This document shows, piece after piece, positions 48,806-58,464 of a stretch of DNA of 64,000 nucleotides (positions are counted from its first letter, which is position 1; each line of letters starts with the position of its first letter). A program made the translations under genes and the position numbers. The stretch covers positions 1 to 64,000 of the forward strand of contig JAFSQL010000008.1 of assembly GCA_017446585.1 (NCBI GenBank), read 5' to 3'. The stretch is from Paludibacteraceae bacterium (GTDB taxonomy: Bacteria > Bacteroidota > Bacteroidia > Bacteroidales > Paludibacteraceae). Under the pieces are notes generated by a model. That model had not been told where the DNA came from. It made no database searches and saw only the letters and a list, made by a program, of their open reading frames with translations.

Positions 48806-50059
48806 TTAGTTGTAACAGTTTTCTCCGTGTTCGTAGATGTCAAGCCCTTCTTCCTCAACACGCTTGCTGACACGCAGTCCGCGCAGTTTCTTGATGCCGA
48901 AGAAGAGTGCCACGCCGCAAGCCGCAGCCCAAAGGTCAATGACGAGGATGCCGAAACACTCCGCCCCGAAAAATCCCCAGCCGTGTCCGTAGAGGGCTCC
49001 GCTGGTGGTGGAGAGCAAGCCCGTCATCAGGGTGCCGAGAATGCCACATACGCCGTGAACGGAAGACGCACCTACAGGGTCGTCGATATGCAGTTTTCGG
49101 TCAATGAACTCGATGGCGAAAACAAGCGTTGTTCCGCATACGAGACCGATGATAACGGCTCCGAGGGGAGAAACGAGGTCACATCCTGCAGTGATGCCGA
49201 CCAAACCTGCCAACACGCCGTTCAGGGTCAGGGAGAGCGATGGCTTGCCATACTTCAACCACGTGACGAACATCGTTGCCACGCCACCGGCGGCAGCCGC
49301 CAAGTTGGTGGTCAGGAACACGTGTGAGATGGCGATTCGGTTTACTTCGCCGCTTGCCGCCAACTGACTTCCGGGGTTGAATCCGAACCAGCCCAACCAA
49401 AGGATGAACACGCCCAAGGCGGCAAGTACCAAGTTGTGACCAGGGATGGCGCGGCTCTTGCCATCACGTCCGTATTTGCCCAAACGAGGTCCGAGCGCGA
49501 TGGCACCAATCAAGGCCAACACACCGCCCACGCTGTGAACAATGGCGGAACCCGCGAAGTCATGAAACACGTCACCGAACGTCGTCATCATGAAACTGTC
49601 AGCGGCATCGTTGCACAACCAGCCGCCACCCCATGTCCAGTGACCCTCGATAGGGTAGATGAGCAGCGAAATGACGGCACTGTAAATCAGGTACATGGAA
49701 AACTTGGTCCGTTCTGCCATGGCACCGCTGACGATGGTAGCCGACGTGGCGCAGAAAACGGTTTCAAAAATCAAGAATCCCTCGACAGGAATGTCACCCT
49801 TGTAGAAAGAAAGGTCGCCCCAGTTTGGAATTCCGATGAATCCCTCTCCGTCGCCTCCGAACATCAAGCCAAAGCCGATGAAGTAGAACAAGAGGGAACC
49901 GAACATGAAGTCCACAAAGTTTTTCATCAAGATGTTGGCGGTGTTCTTGCCCCTTGTGAATCCCGCTTCGCACAGGGCAAATCCTGGCTGCATCCAAAAC
50001 ACCAACATGGCAGCCAGCAATACCCACACCGTATCAAGTGATAGTCCAAAATCGTTCAT
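48806..50059 (-). CDS. amtB: Ammonium transporter
   Basis: 417 residues, 11 predicted membrane helices. Amt signature DFAGSAIVHSVGGVLALIGA; the ammonium-site and gate residues lie in conserved segments such as FWMQPGFALCEAGFTR and SSVHGVCGILGT. Inner-membrane channel regulated by GlnK, whose gene is 34 bp upstream. Confidence 0.95.
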   Translation of the reverse strand: MNDFGLSLDTVWVLLAAMLVFWMQPGFALCEAGFTRGKNTANILMKNFVDFMFGSLLFYFIGFGLMFGGDGEGFIGIPNWGDLSFYKGDIPVEGFLIFETVFCATSATIVSGAMAERTKFSMYLIYSAVISLLIYPIEGHWTWGGGWLCNDAADSFMMTTFGDVFHDFAGSAIVHSVGGVLALIGAIALGPRLGKYGRDGKSRAIPGHNLVLAALGVFILWLGWFGFNPGSQLAASGEVNRIAISHVFLTTNLAAAAGGVATMFVTWLKYGKPSLSLTLNGVLAGLVGITAGCDLVSPLGAVIIGLVCGTTLVFAIEFIDRKLHIDDPVGASSVHGVCGILGTLMTGLLSTTSGALYGHGWGFFGAECFGILVIDLWAAACGVALFFGIKKLRGLRVSKRVEEEGLDIYEHGENCYN

Positions 50060-50093
50060 AATTGTAATGGTTTAGTTGCTTTTTCTGAATTTG

Positions 50094-50441
50094 TTACTTC
50101 TTGTCACGCAAGACTGTGTCGCCGTTCTCACCAGTTCGTATGCTCCATGTGTCAATCATGTCGCTCACGAAGATGCGACCGTCGCCAATCTCGCCAGTGT
50201 GTGCCACCTTCAAGATGACATTGACCGTTGGCTCGACGAATTGGTCACGACACACGATGCTGATTGCCACTCGTTCAATCACGTCCGTCGAATACTGAAC
50301 GCCACGGTAGATGCGCTCTTCACGACTTTGTCCGATGCCGTGCACGTTGTGGTATTCGAACCAGTCAATATCCGACTGTAGCAAGGCTTCTTTTACATCC
50401 TCGAACTTGGTCTTTCGGATGATTGCTTCAATTTTTTTCAT
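50094..50441 (-). CDS. glnK: Nitrogen regulatory PII protein (GlnK-type)
   Basis: 115 residues. KIEAIIRKTKFEDVKEALLQ start; T-loop around RIYRGVQYSTDVI retains Tyr at the position usually uridylylated; C-terminal PII signature GEIGDGRIFVSD. It blocks AmtB when nitrogen is sufficient. First gene of the operon. The TGIGRGIGR-like loop is modified, as usual in Bacteroidetes PII. Confidence 0.92.
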   Translation of the reverse strand: MKKIEAIIRKTKFEDVKEALLQSDIDWFEYHNVHGIGQSREERIYRGVQYSTDVIERVAISIVCRDQFVEPTVNVILKVAHTGEIGDGRIFVSDMIDTWSIRTGENGDTVLRDKK

Positions 50442-50482
50442 GATTTCTTTTTAATAAGTTACTTTTTGAAAGCTTTCGGGTG

Positions 50483-50490
50483 CAAAGTTC
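50483..50490 (-). promoter_or_regulatory. Predicted -7 box of glnK
   Basis: GAACTTTG on the - strand (imperfect TAnnTTTG), 42 bp before the start. Confidence 0.4.
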
Positions 50491-50515
50491 AATCAAAAAG
50501 AAATGCAAACAAATA

Positions 50516-50571
50516 AAATAATATCAAAATAATAGTAATATTATATACTTACTACCAAAATGATATTATTT
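50516..50571. promoter_or_regulatory. AT-rich inverted repeat upstream of glnK
   Basis: AAATAATATCA (50516-50526) and TGATATTATTT (50561-50571), perfect 11-bp arms 34 bp apart, just upstream of the glnK promoter. Candidate operator. Confidence 0.35.
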
Positions 50572-50667
50572 GAAATGTTTTGGTTTCTTTTTGTGACGTT
50601 ATGGATTAAAAAAACGTCATTCCTATGCAAAACGTAACGGCGTCTTTTTTCAATTGATGAAAAAAAC

Positions 50668-50675
50668 TACTTTTG
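50668..50675 (+). promoter_or_regulatory. Predicted -7 box of the esterase remnant
   Basis: TACTTTTG, only 7 bp before the ATG, so a transcript would be nearly leaderless. Confidence 0.4.
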
Positions 50676-50682
50676 TTCTGCC

Positions 50683-51105
50683 ATGAGACAAATAATAGCA
50701 TTCTTATTTTTTCTATTACTGATTTCCGCATCCTTCGCGGGAGCGATATTCAGCCACGAAGGAACGCCAGACTACAAGACTGCGCCCGCACCGACATTCT
50801 TCTTCCACGGAACAGAAGACAAGCTTGTGGCTTACAATAAGATAAGATTCTTCAACAAAGGGTTGTTCGGCACTAAATCTCTTGTCAAGAGGTTTGAAAA
50901 GATGGGGTTCACCTACAGAGTGTTCCGCTACGTGGGCTACGGACACGAAATCGCGTCATCGCCCATGGAGAGGAACGTTGCCGATGTCACCACGTTCATC
51001 ATGAATCCCGGCGCGATAAAGAGCGTGGACTGCACCATCAATGACACGACGATTCCGCACTCAAAAATAGGTGGTGCAAGTCCCGATAGTTATTATAAGA
51101 AGTAA
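50683..51105 (+). pseudogene. Esterase/lipase remnant (alpha/beta hydrolase C-terminal third)
   Basis: 140 residues. A hydrophobic signal-like start (MRQIIAFLFFLLLISASFA) is joined directly to FHGTEDKLVAYNKIRFF and RYVGYGHEI, the Asp and His segments of the catalytic triad in alpha/beta hydrolases. The GxSxG nucleophile region, oxyanion loop and all earlier strands are missing. Probably an internal deletion of an acetyl-xylan-esterase or dipeptidyl-peptidase-like gene. It cannot be an active hydrolase as it stands. Confidence 0.65.
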
Positions 51106-51222
51106 GCGTTACCATCACTTTTCTTGACCCGCAATGCGGTTGCCATTGCCTCGTAACCTATTGGGGGAGGCTGTGGTCGGTATTTTATTGAAACGCTGTC
51201 GGTTTCTGAGCGTTTTTCGTCC

Positions 51223-51248
51223 TTTTGAAAATAGAAGTTGTATCTTTG
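51223..51248 (+). promoter_or_regulatory. Predicted promoter of the (p)ppGpp synthetase gene
   Basis: TTTTG (51223-51227), about 14 bp, TATCTTTG (51241-51248); the -7 box is exact, the spacing short. It argues for the start at 51268. Confidence 0.45.
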
Positions 51249-51267
51249 AATAAATTTTATGCGTGCT

Positions 51268-53460
51268 ATGGAAGATACGAAGAAGGAAAGACAAGAGGTG
51301 TTGCGTCTCTATCGTGACATCTTGACCGCCGCGGAAGGACAACTGAGCAAGAGTGACATCAAGGACGTTCATGAACTGCTGAAAGGAAGTGCGGACAGGC
51401 AAGAGGGACGTGAGAACGAAATCAATCCCGTGTTGCGCGACCTGAACACGGTCTATCTGACCGTGAAGGAAATTGGCATGGGACGCGCCACGATTATCAG
51501 CGTCATGGCGTTCGACGCTTTCAGGGCTGGCATCATCACACAAGATGAAATCGCAAAGAGGTGGGGTGCTGACGTGGCTAAAATAGTGCAAGGTCTGACG
51601 CGTGCCAGTGAACTATATAAAAAAGGCGCGGCGGTAGAAACGGAGAATTTCCGTAAACTGCTGCTCAGCATGGCGGAAGACGTGCGTGTCATCTTCATTC
51701 TCATAGCCGAACGTGTCTATCTGATGCGCAACTTGGAACGTTTCGACGAGGACCGACGGCAGAAGATAGCGCGCGAGGCGTCGTACCTCTACGCTCCCAT
51801 GGCGCACCGCATGGGTTTGTACAAGTTGAAGACGGAACTGGAGGACCTTTCGCTCAAGTGGCTCTCGCCCGACATCTATGAGGATATCGTGCGTCGCCTG
51901 AAAGAGACGCAAGTGGCACGTGAGAAGTATATAGCGGATTTCATCAATCCTTTGAAAAAACGCCTGCAAGACGAGGGCTTCGACTTCACCATCAAGGGGC
52001 GAACCAAGAGCATCTACTCCATCTGGAACAAGATAAAGAAGAAGGGAACGCCGTTTGAGAACATCTACGACATCTTTGCCATACGGGTCATCCTGAACAG
52101 CAAGCCCGAGAAGGAAAAGGCGGATTGCTGGCAAGTCTATTCCATCGTGACGGAGAAGTATCAACCCAATCCGCAACGATTGCGTGATTGGCTCTCCATA
52201 CCCAAAAGCAATGGCTACGAGAGTCTGCATACGACGGTGATGGGTCCAGAAGGGAAATGGGTGGAGGTGCAGATTCGCACGCGTCGCATGGACGAGATTG
52301 CCGAGAAGGGTCTTGCCGCCCACTGGAAATACAAGGGCATCAAGGGTGAAGAGGGCATGGACGCATGGCTCAAGAACTTGCGCGAGATACTCGAGAATCC
52401 GGAGAAGAACGCAGCCGACTTCGTGGATGACTTCAAGTTGGATCTCTACGACGACGATGTGTTTGTCTTCACGCCCGACGGAGAACTGAAGAAACTGAAG
52501 CAGGGGAGTACCGTGCTTGACTTCGCCTTCAATATCCACTCCAACATAGGTGCCCGATGCGTAGGAGCCAAGGTGAATGGCAAGGCGGTGCCGATACGTC
52601 ACGTGTTGAGCAATGGCGATCAGGTGGAGGTGCTGACCTCGCCTAACCAACAGCCTAAGCAAGACTGGTTGGACATCGTGCGCACGTCAAAGGCGAAGAC
52701 GAAAATAAAGCAAGCGTTGCGCGAGGTGGAACTGAAGCGTGCGGAGGAAGGACGTGAGATTCTGGAACGCAAACTGAAGAACTGGAAGGAGGAGTGGTCG
52801 GACTCGTCGGTAGCGGAAGCCATCAAGCACTACGGACTGAAAAGCGTTTTCGACTTCTATCAAGCCATTGCCAACGAGAAGATTGACCTGCAACAGGTGC
52901 GTGAGTTTATAGCGCGCGTCGAGAAGCCGCAAGCGGCAGTCGCCACCGAGGGTACGTCGGCCTTTAGCGTGAGCGGTGAGGACTTCACTCGCAAGGAACT
53001 GGAGAAGAGCGGTGATGACGCTTTGGTCATTGACGAGAGCCTGAGCGGAATAGAGTACAAACTGTCGAAGTGTTGTCACCCTATCTATGGTGACAAGATT
53101 TTTGGTTTCGTCTCCTCGTCAGGCGGAGTCAAGATTCACCGCATGGATTGTCCCAACGCTCCGCAACTCATCTCGAAGTATGGCTATCGCATCGTGAAGG
53201 CTCGCTGGGCGGGTAAGGCAGGGTCGCAGTACCCAATTGCGCTCCGCATCACGGGCAAGGATGACATCGCTATCGTGACCAATATCACTTCGATGCTGAG
53301 CAAGGAGTCAGGTGTCACATTGCGCAGTTTCTCGGTTGATAGTCAGGACGGTGTCTTCCATGGTCACGTCACGGTATTGGTCAACGACTTGAACCAATAC
53401 GAGAATTTGCGACGCAAAATAGCGTCGGTGAAGGGCGTGATGAGCGTGGACAGGAATTAG
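51268..53460 (+). CDS. RelA/SpoT-type (p)ppGpp synthetase with degenerate hydrolase domain
   Basis: 730 residues (MEDTKKERQ start; an ATG 9 bp earlier is possible). Domain order: N-terminal HD-like domain (~30-190), synthetase (~230-340, with RTKSIYSIWNKIKKKG and YESLHTTVMGPEGKWVEVQIRT), TGS (~390-450, DDVFVFTPDGELKKL), helical, and C-terminal ACT. The HD hydrolase motif, normally LLHDVVEDT, reads VMAFDAFRAG, so hydrolase activity should be lost while synthetase residues remain. Alarmone breakdown must come from another protein. The stop is 13 bp from the stop of the converging glnS. Confidence 0.92.
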   Translation: MEDTKKERQEVLRLYRDILTAAEGQLSKSDIKDVHELLKGSADRQEGRENEINPVLRDLNTVYLTVKEIGMGRATIISVMAFDAFRAGIITQDEIAKRWGADVAKIVQGLTRASELYKKGAAVETENFRKLLLSMAEDVRVIFILIAERVYLMRNLERFDEDRRQKIAREASYLYAPMAHRMGLYKLKTELEDLSLKWLSPDIYEDIVRRLKETQVAREKYIADFINPLKKRLQDEGFDFTIKGRTKSIYSIWNKIKKKGTPFENIYDIFAIRVILNSKPEKEKADCWQVYSIVTEKYQPNPQRLRDWLSIPKSNGYESLHTTVMGPEGKWVEVQIRTRRMDEIAEKGLAAHWKYKGIKGEEGMDAWLKNLREILENPEKNAADFVDDFKLDLYDDDVFVFTPDGELKKLKQGSTVLDFAFNIHSNIGARCVGAKVNGKAVPIRHVLSNGDQVEVLTSPNQQPKQDWLDIVRTSKAKTKIKQALREVELKRAEEGREILERKLKNWKEEWSDSSVAEAIKHYGLKSVFDFYQAIANEKIDLQQVREFIARVEKPQAAVATEGTSAFSVSGEDFTRKELEKSGDDALVIDESLSGIEYKLSKCCHPIYGDKIFGFVSSSGGVKIHRMDCPNAPQLISKYGYRIVKARWAGKAGSQYPIALRITGKDDIAIVTNITSMLSKESGVTLRSFSVDSQDGVFHGHVTVLVNDLNQYENLRRKIASVKGVMSVDRN

Positions 53461-53473
53461 ACGAAGGAGGTGT

Positions 53474-55174
53474 TCAGGCTTTCTTCTGCTCCTTGGCCCA
53501 ACTGTCTTTCAATGCCACGGTGCGATTGAAAACGAGGTGATTTTCGGTCGTGTCAGGATCGACATTGAAGTAGCCGATGCGTTGGAACTGGAAGTGTTGC
53601 AGCGGTTGACTGTTCTTCAACCAAGGTTCGACTTTGGCGTTCGTGATGACCGTCAGTGAGTCCGGATTCAACATGTCATGGAAGTCACGTTCCTTCTCTT
53701 CCTGCAGGTTCTCGACATTGAACAGGCGGTCGTAGAGGCGAACTTCGGCATCAACGGCATCAGCCACGTTGACCCAATGGATGGTGCCCTTGACCTTACG
53801 GTTGCTGCCCGGCATTCCGCTACGGCTCTCGGGGTCATATTCGGCATAGACCTCAATGACATTGCCCGCTTCATCCTTTTTGCAACCCGTGCATTTGATG
53901 ATATAGGCGTTCTTCAGGCGCACTTCGCCTTCAGGTTTGAGGCGGAAGAACTTCTTAGGGGCGTCTTCCATGAAGTCGTCTCGTTCGATGTAGAGTTCAC
54001 GGCTGAAGGTGATGTCATGCTCGCCGTCTTCAGGTTTCTCTGGGTTGTTTTGCGCCGTGAGTGTTTCGGTCTTTCCTTCAGGATAGTTGGTCAGAATCAG
54101 TTTGATGGGGTTCAACACGGCACTGGCACGCATGGCGTTGGTGTTCAAGTCCTCACGAATGGCGTGCTCCAACAGGGAGATGTCAATCAGTCCGTCGTAC
54201 TTGGTGTAGCCAATGGTGTCAATGAACTTGTGGATGCTCTCAGGCGTGTAGCCACGGCGACGCAAGCCGCAAATGGTAGGCATGCGAGGGTCGTCCCATC
54301 CGCGAACGATGCCTTCCTTGACGAGTTGCAGCATCTTGCGCTTGCTCATCACGGTGTAGGTGATGTTCAGTCGGTTGAACTCGATTTGTCGCGGGCGATA
54401 TTCTGGAGTGGCGAACTGGTCGATGAACCAGTTGTAGAGAGGTCGGTGCACTTCAAACTCAAGGGTGCAGAGGGAGTGGGTCACGCCTTCGAAGTAGTCG
54501 CTCTGTCCGTGGGCGAAGTCATACATGGGATAGACTTTCCACTTGGTACCCGTGCGGTGGTGCGGGTGGCTGGTGATGATGCGATAGATGATGGGGTCAC
54601 GGAAGTGCATGTTGGGCGCCGCCATGTCAATCTTGGCTCGAAGCACCATTTTGCCCTCTTCAATCTCGCCGCGGTTCATGGCTTCAAACAGGCGCAGGTT
54701 CTCCTCGACAGGACGATCACGGAAGGGTGAAGCCGTTCCAGGCGTTGTCGGAGTGCCTTTCTGCGCGGCAATCTCTTCAGCCGATTGTTCGTCAACGTAG
54801 GCTTTGCCTTCCTTGATGAAGCGAATGGCAAGGTCATAGAGTTTGTCGAAGTAGTCGCTTGCGTAGTAAACGTTCGACCACTTGTAACCCAGCCATTGGA
54901 TGTCTTCCTTGATGGAGTCGACGTATTCCACGTCTTCCTTGACGGGGTTGGTGTCGTCGAAACGCAGGTTGCACGTGCCACCATAGCGTTGCGCCACGCC
55001 GAAGTCGAGGCAAATGGCTTTGGCGTGCCCGATGTGCAGGTAGCCGTTGGGCTCGGGAGGGAAGCGTGTCTGGATGCGTCCTCCGTTTTTGCCTTCTTTC
55101 AAGTCTTCTTCAACAAACTGCTCGATGAAGTTCAATGACTTCTTGCTTTCTTCTTCAACTGGTGCAACTTCCAT
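53474..55174 (-). CDS. glnS: Glutaminyl-tRNA synthetase
   Basis: 566 residues. Class I synthetase: RFPPEPNGYLHIGHAKAICLDFG contains HIGH; VMSKRKMLQLV is the KMSKS equivalent; C-terminal anticodon-binding barrels follow. The Gln rather than Glu type is shown by RFDDTNPVKEDVEYVDSI. Presence of GlnRS means tRNA-Gln need not be made by transamidation. Last gene of the lipid A operon, 23 bp after lpxA. Confidence 0.95.
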   Translation of the reverse strand: MEVAPVEEESKKSLNFIEQFVEEDLKEGKNGGRIQTRFPPEPNGYLHIGHAKAICLDFGVAQRYGGTCNLRFDDTNPVKEDVEYVDSIKEDIQWLGYKWSNVYYASDYFDKLYDLAIRFIKEGKAYVDEQSAEEIAAQKGTPTTPGTASPFRDRPVEENLRLFEAMNRGEIEEGKMVLRAKIDMAAPNMHFRDPIIYRIITSHPHHRTGTKWKVYPMYDFAHGQSDYFEGVTHSLCTLEFEVHRPLYNWFIDQFATPEYRPRQIEFNRLNITYTVMSKRKMLQLVKEGIVRGWDDPRMPTICGLRRRGYTPESIHKFIDTIGYTKYDGLIDISLLEHAIREDLNTNAMRASAVLNPIKLILTNYPEGKTETLTAQNNPEKPEDGEHDITFSRELYIERDDFMEDAPKKFFRLKPEGEVRLKNAYIIKCTGCKKDEAGNVIEVYAEYDPESRSGMPGSNRKVKGTIHWVNVADAVDAEVRLYDRLFNVENLQEEKERDFHDMLNPDSLTVITNAKVEPWLKNSQPLQHFQFQRIGYFNVDPDTTENHLVFNRTVALKDSWAKEQKKA

Positions 55175-55197
55175 GGTTCGTAATGGTCGGTTTCTAA

Positions 55198-55971
55198 TTA
55201 GTCTTTGGGGGTGATGCCGCGGCTGGAGTTCTTGACAAAGTCGATGATGTAGTCACGTTCGGCGGTTGCCGTGACGGTCTCCAACGCCTTTTGAATGCCC
55301 TGTGAGACGTTGAGCCCGTCGGCATAGATGCAGCGGTAGGTTTGGTCAAGGGTGGAGATGACGTCGGCGGAGAAACCGCGGCGACGGAGTCCCACCAGGT
55401 TAAGGCCGATGACGCGGGCGGGTTCGCGACCCACCATGACGTAAGGAGGGATGTCTTTGGTCAGTCGGCTGCCACCCTGAATCATGGCTTGGGTGCCAAT
55501 GTGGGTGAACTGGTGGGCGAGCGTTCCGCCACCCACGGTGACGTAGTCTTCGATGACGACCTCGCCCGCGATTTGGCAGGCGTTGGACATGATGATATGG
55601 TTGCCCAAGCGACAGTCGTGGGCGATGTGGCAATATGCCATGATCAGGCAGTTGTCACCCACCATGGTGGTGTTCTTGGACGCTGTGCCGCGGTTGACGG
55701 TGACGTATTCGCGAATTGTGGTGTTGTCGCCAATGACGGCTGTCGTCTCCTCGCCTCGGAATTTCAGGTCTTGAGGTATGTTGCTGATGACGGCTCCCGT
55801 GCATATCAAACAGTTCTTGCCAATGCGCGCGCCGTTGAGAATCACGGCTCCCGACATGATGGTGGTTCCATCGCCAATCACGACGTCGTCGTCAATGAAG
55901 ACGAACGGACCGATCTTGACATCTTGTCCTATTTGCGCTTTGGGGCTAACCTTGCTCAATTCGTATTCCAT
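55198..55971 (-). CDS. lpxA: UDP-N-acetylglucosamine acyltransferase
   Basis: 257 residues from MEYELSKVSPKAQIGQDV. Left-handed beta helix of hexapeptide repeats (IGDGTTIMSGAVILNGARIG); family residues in MAYCHIAHDCRLGNH (catalytic His). First step of lipid A synthesis. 20 bp after lpxC-fabZ. Confidence 0.95.
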   Translation of the reverse strand: MEYELSKVSPKAQIGQDVKIGPFVFIDDDVVIGDGTTIMSGAVILNGARIGKNCLICTGAVISNIPQDLKFRGEETTAVIGDNTTIREYVTVNRGTASKNTTMVGDNCLIMAYCHIAHDCRLGNHIIMSNACQIAGEVVIEDYVTVGGGTLAHQFTHIGTQAMIQGGSRLTKDIPPYVMVGREPARVIGLNLVGLRRRGFSADVISTLDQTYRCIYADGLNVSQGIQKALETVTATAERDYIIDFVKNSSRGITPKD

Positions 55972-55991
55972 AGAAAATAAGTGAGATTTTT

Positions 55992-57371
55992 TTACTTGTT
56001 CTTGACTAAAATGGCTTGCAAGTCGGCTTCCGTCACAATGGTGTCGCCCACGAAGGCGGTGCATTGCATGTGCACGATGCCGCGGCGGATGGGTTCCAAC
56101 AGGTGGAGCGAGAATATCAGGGTGTCGCCGGGCACGACTTTGTTTTTGAATTTGACTTCTTGCATGCGCGTGAAGTAGGTGGAGTAGCGTTCAGGTTCGT
56201 CAACGTTGCTCAAAGCGAGGATGCCTCCCGTCTGCGCCATGGCCTCTATGATGAGCACACCAGGCATGACGGGTTCCTGAGGAAAGTGTCCCACGAAGAA
56301 GGACTCGTTGGCAGTGACATTTTTGATACCCACAACGTGTGTCTTGCTGAGTTCGATGATTTTGTCAACGAGTTGCATGGGCCAGCGATGGGGGAGAAGT
56401 GCTTTGATGCCGTTGTTGTCGAAGAGGGGTTTCTTGTTCGGGTCGTAAGCGGGCGGAAAAACCGTCTGATGACGATATTCGCGTCGGAACTTCTTGGCGA
56501 AGGTGGTGTTGAAGGTGTGACCGGGGTGGGAGGCGATGACACGGCCGATGATAGGCATGCCGATGAGCGCAAGGTCTCCAATCAGGTCAAGAAGCTTGTG
56601 ACGCGCCGGTTCGTTGTTGAAACGCAGGTTTTCGTTCAGATACCCTAATTTCTTCACGTCAATGTTAGGTGCCTTGGTGATTTTTGCAAGTCGCTCGAAG
56701 TCTTCGGGCGACATTTCTTGGTCGTAGATGACAATGGCGTTGTCAAGGTCGCCGCCTTTGATGTAACCCGCCTTCAGGAGCGGTTCTATCTCACGCACGA
56801 AGACGAACGTGCGGCAGGAAGCGATCTCCTTGGCATAGTCGTCCACGTTCTCAAGCATGGCGTATTGATTGTTGAGAACGGGTGAGTTGAAGTCCACGCC
56901 TACCGAAAGGCTGAAGTGCGTGTCAGGGAGCAGGGTGATGCTGCTGCCTGTTTGTTCGTCGCTGAACTTGATGGGGTGTGTCACACAGAAGTATTTCTTC
57001 TCGGCGTCTTGCTCCTCAATGCCCACTTCGTCAATCTTTTTTACATATTCAATGGCGGAGCCGTCCAAAATGGGCAGCTCGGGAGCGTTGACCTGCAACA
57101 AGGCGTTGTCAATGCCACACGCATAGAGGGCGCTCATGCAGTGCTCAATGGTGGAAACGGATGCTTCGCCTTTCTTGATGACCGTTCCGCGCATGGTGCC
57201 GCATACGTATTCCGCCAGGGCAGGAATGGTAGGCTGACCCTCCAAGTCCACGCGTTGGAACACGATTCCGTGTCCGACGGGGGCGGGGTTGACGGTAAGG
57301 GTGATGTCAAGGCCCGTGTGCAAACCTTTGCCAGAAAAGGTGAACGATGATTTCAGCGTGCGTTGTTGCAT
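55992..57371 (-). CDS. lpxC/fabZ: Bifunctional LpxC-FabZ fusion
   Basis: 459 residues. Residues ~1-305 are LpxC, the zinc deacetylase committed to lipid A (IEHCMSALYACGIDN and HKLLDLIGDLALIG carry His ligands). Residues ~315-459 are FabZ, the 3-hydroxyacyl-ACP dehydratase (LPHRWPMQLVDKI and GHFPQEPVMPGVLIIEAMAQ with catalytic His and Glu). The fusion is typical of Bacteroidetes. It links lipid A commitment and fatty-acid elongation in one protein. 12 bp after lpxD. Confidence 0.97.
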   Translation of the reverse strand: MQQRTLKSSFTFSGKGLHTGLDITLTVNPAPVGHGIVFQRVDLEGQPTIPALAEYVCGTMRGTVIKKGEASVSTIEHCMSALYACGIDNALLQVNAPELPILDGSAIEYVKKIDEVGIEEQDAEKKYFCVTHPIKFSDEQTGSSITLLPDTHFSLSVGVDFNSPVLNNQYAMLENVDDYAKEIASCRTFVFVREIEPLLKAGYIKGGDLDNAIVIYDQEMSPEDFERLAKITKAPNIDVKKLGYLNENLRFNNEPARHKLLDLIGDLALIGMPIIGRVIASHPGHTFNTTFAKKFRREYRHQTVFPPAYDPNKKPLFDNNGIKALLPHRWPMQLVDKIIELSKTHVVGIKNVTANESFFVGHFPQEPVMPGVLIIEAMAQTGGILALSNVDEPERYSTYFTRMQEVKFKNKVVPGDTLIFSLHLLEPIRRGIVHMQCTAFVGDTIVTEADLQAILVKNK

Positions 57372-57383
57372 GTGTGAATATGT

Positions 57384-58430
57384 TTAGTTGTTCAGTTTGT
57401 TTTTCAGTTCTTCAATTTCTTTCTGCATGCAATTGATTTGTTGGTAGAGCTCAGGCAATTGATGCTCCACGGCAACCATGCGTCGGAACTTGATGGCGTC
57501 CATGGCAGGTGAGCCAATCAGCGTTTGACCCTCCTTGCGAACGTTGCCGGCGCATCCGGCTTGCGCTCCAAAGATGGTGCGGTCGGCGATGGTGCTGTGT
57601 CCCACGACGCCCACCTGCCCCGCCAAGATGCAGTTCCTGCCTATCTTGGCACTGCCTGCAACGCCGCATTGGGCGGCGATAGCGGTGTTTTCTCCAACCT
57701 CAACGTTGTGCGCCAAATGCACGAGGTTGTCAATCTTCACGCCACGCTTGACGAGCGTGCTGCCCATCGTGCTTCGGTCAATGGTCGTATTGGCTCCAAT
57801 CTCCACGTTGTCTTCAATCTTCACGTTGCCAATTTGCGGCAATTTTGTCCAAGTGCCGTCTTGCTCAGGAACGAATCCGAAGCCGTCCGCACCAATCACG
57901 GCTCCCGCGTGCAACATGCAGTTGTCGCCAATCTGGCAATAGTTGTAGATGCGAACCCCTGCGTACAGGGTCGTGCCCGCTCCTATGATAACGCCGTCAC
58001 CGATATATGTGTTCGGATAGATCTTGGCTCCGTCACCAATCTTCGATTTGTCGCCAATGTAGGCGAAGGCTCCGACATAGACGTCCTTGCCAACTGTCGC
58101 GCTCTCGCTGATGAATGCCAACGGGTGTATGCCCGTGGGTTTCGGCATGTTCATCTCCACGAGGGTCAACAAGGTGCCCAGTGCCTTGTAGCTGTCTGCC
58201 ACCTTGATGAGCGTGGCTTTCACTTCCTGTTCGGGCACGAAGTCCGCGTTCACAAGAACGACCGACGCTTCGGTTTCGTAAAGGTAGGGGGTGTATTTTG
58301 GGTTGCTCAGGAACGAGAGCGTTCCTTTCTTTCCATGTTCAATCTTTGAAAAATCACTGACAGTGACGTTTTCGTCACCAACGACTTCTCCTTTCAGGAA
58401 GTCGGCAATTTGTCGCGCGGTAAACTCCAT
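57384..58430 (-). CDS. lpxD: UDP-3-O-(3-hydroxyacyl)glucosamine N-acyltransferase
   Basis: 348 residues. N-terminal substrate domain ([20 protein letters not shown]), then hexapeptide-repeat beta helix ([20 protein letters not shown]) and a C-terminal helix with a Leu/Glu coiled coil ([20 protein letters not shown]). The catalytic His lies in [12 protein letters not shown]. Third step of lipid A synthesis. Confidence 0.95.
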   Translation of the reverse strand: MEFTARQIADFLKGEVVGDENVTVSDFSKIEHGKKGTLSFLSNPKYTPYLYETEASVVLVNADFVPEQEVKATLIKVADSYKALGTLLTLVEMNMPKPTGIHPLAFISESATVGKDVYVGAFAYIGDKSKIGDGAKIYPNTYIGDGVIIGAGTTLYAGVRIYNYCQIGDNCMLHAGAVIGADGFGFVPEQDGTWTKLPQIGNVKIEDNVEIGANTTIDRSTMGSTLVKRGVKIDNLVHLAHNVEVGENTAIAAQCGVAGSAKIGRNCILAGQVGVVGHSTIADRTIFGAQAGCAGNVRKEGQTLIGSPAMDAIKFRRMVAVEHQLPELYQQINCMQKEIEELKNKLNN

Positions 58431-58464
58431 GGTGTGTTTTTAGTTATAGCATATTGGCGCGAAT

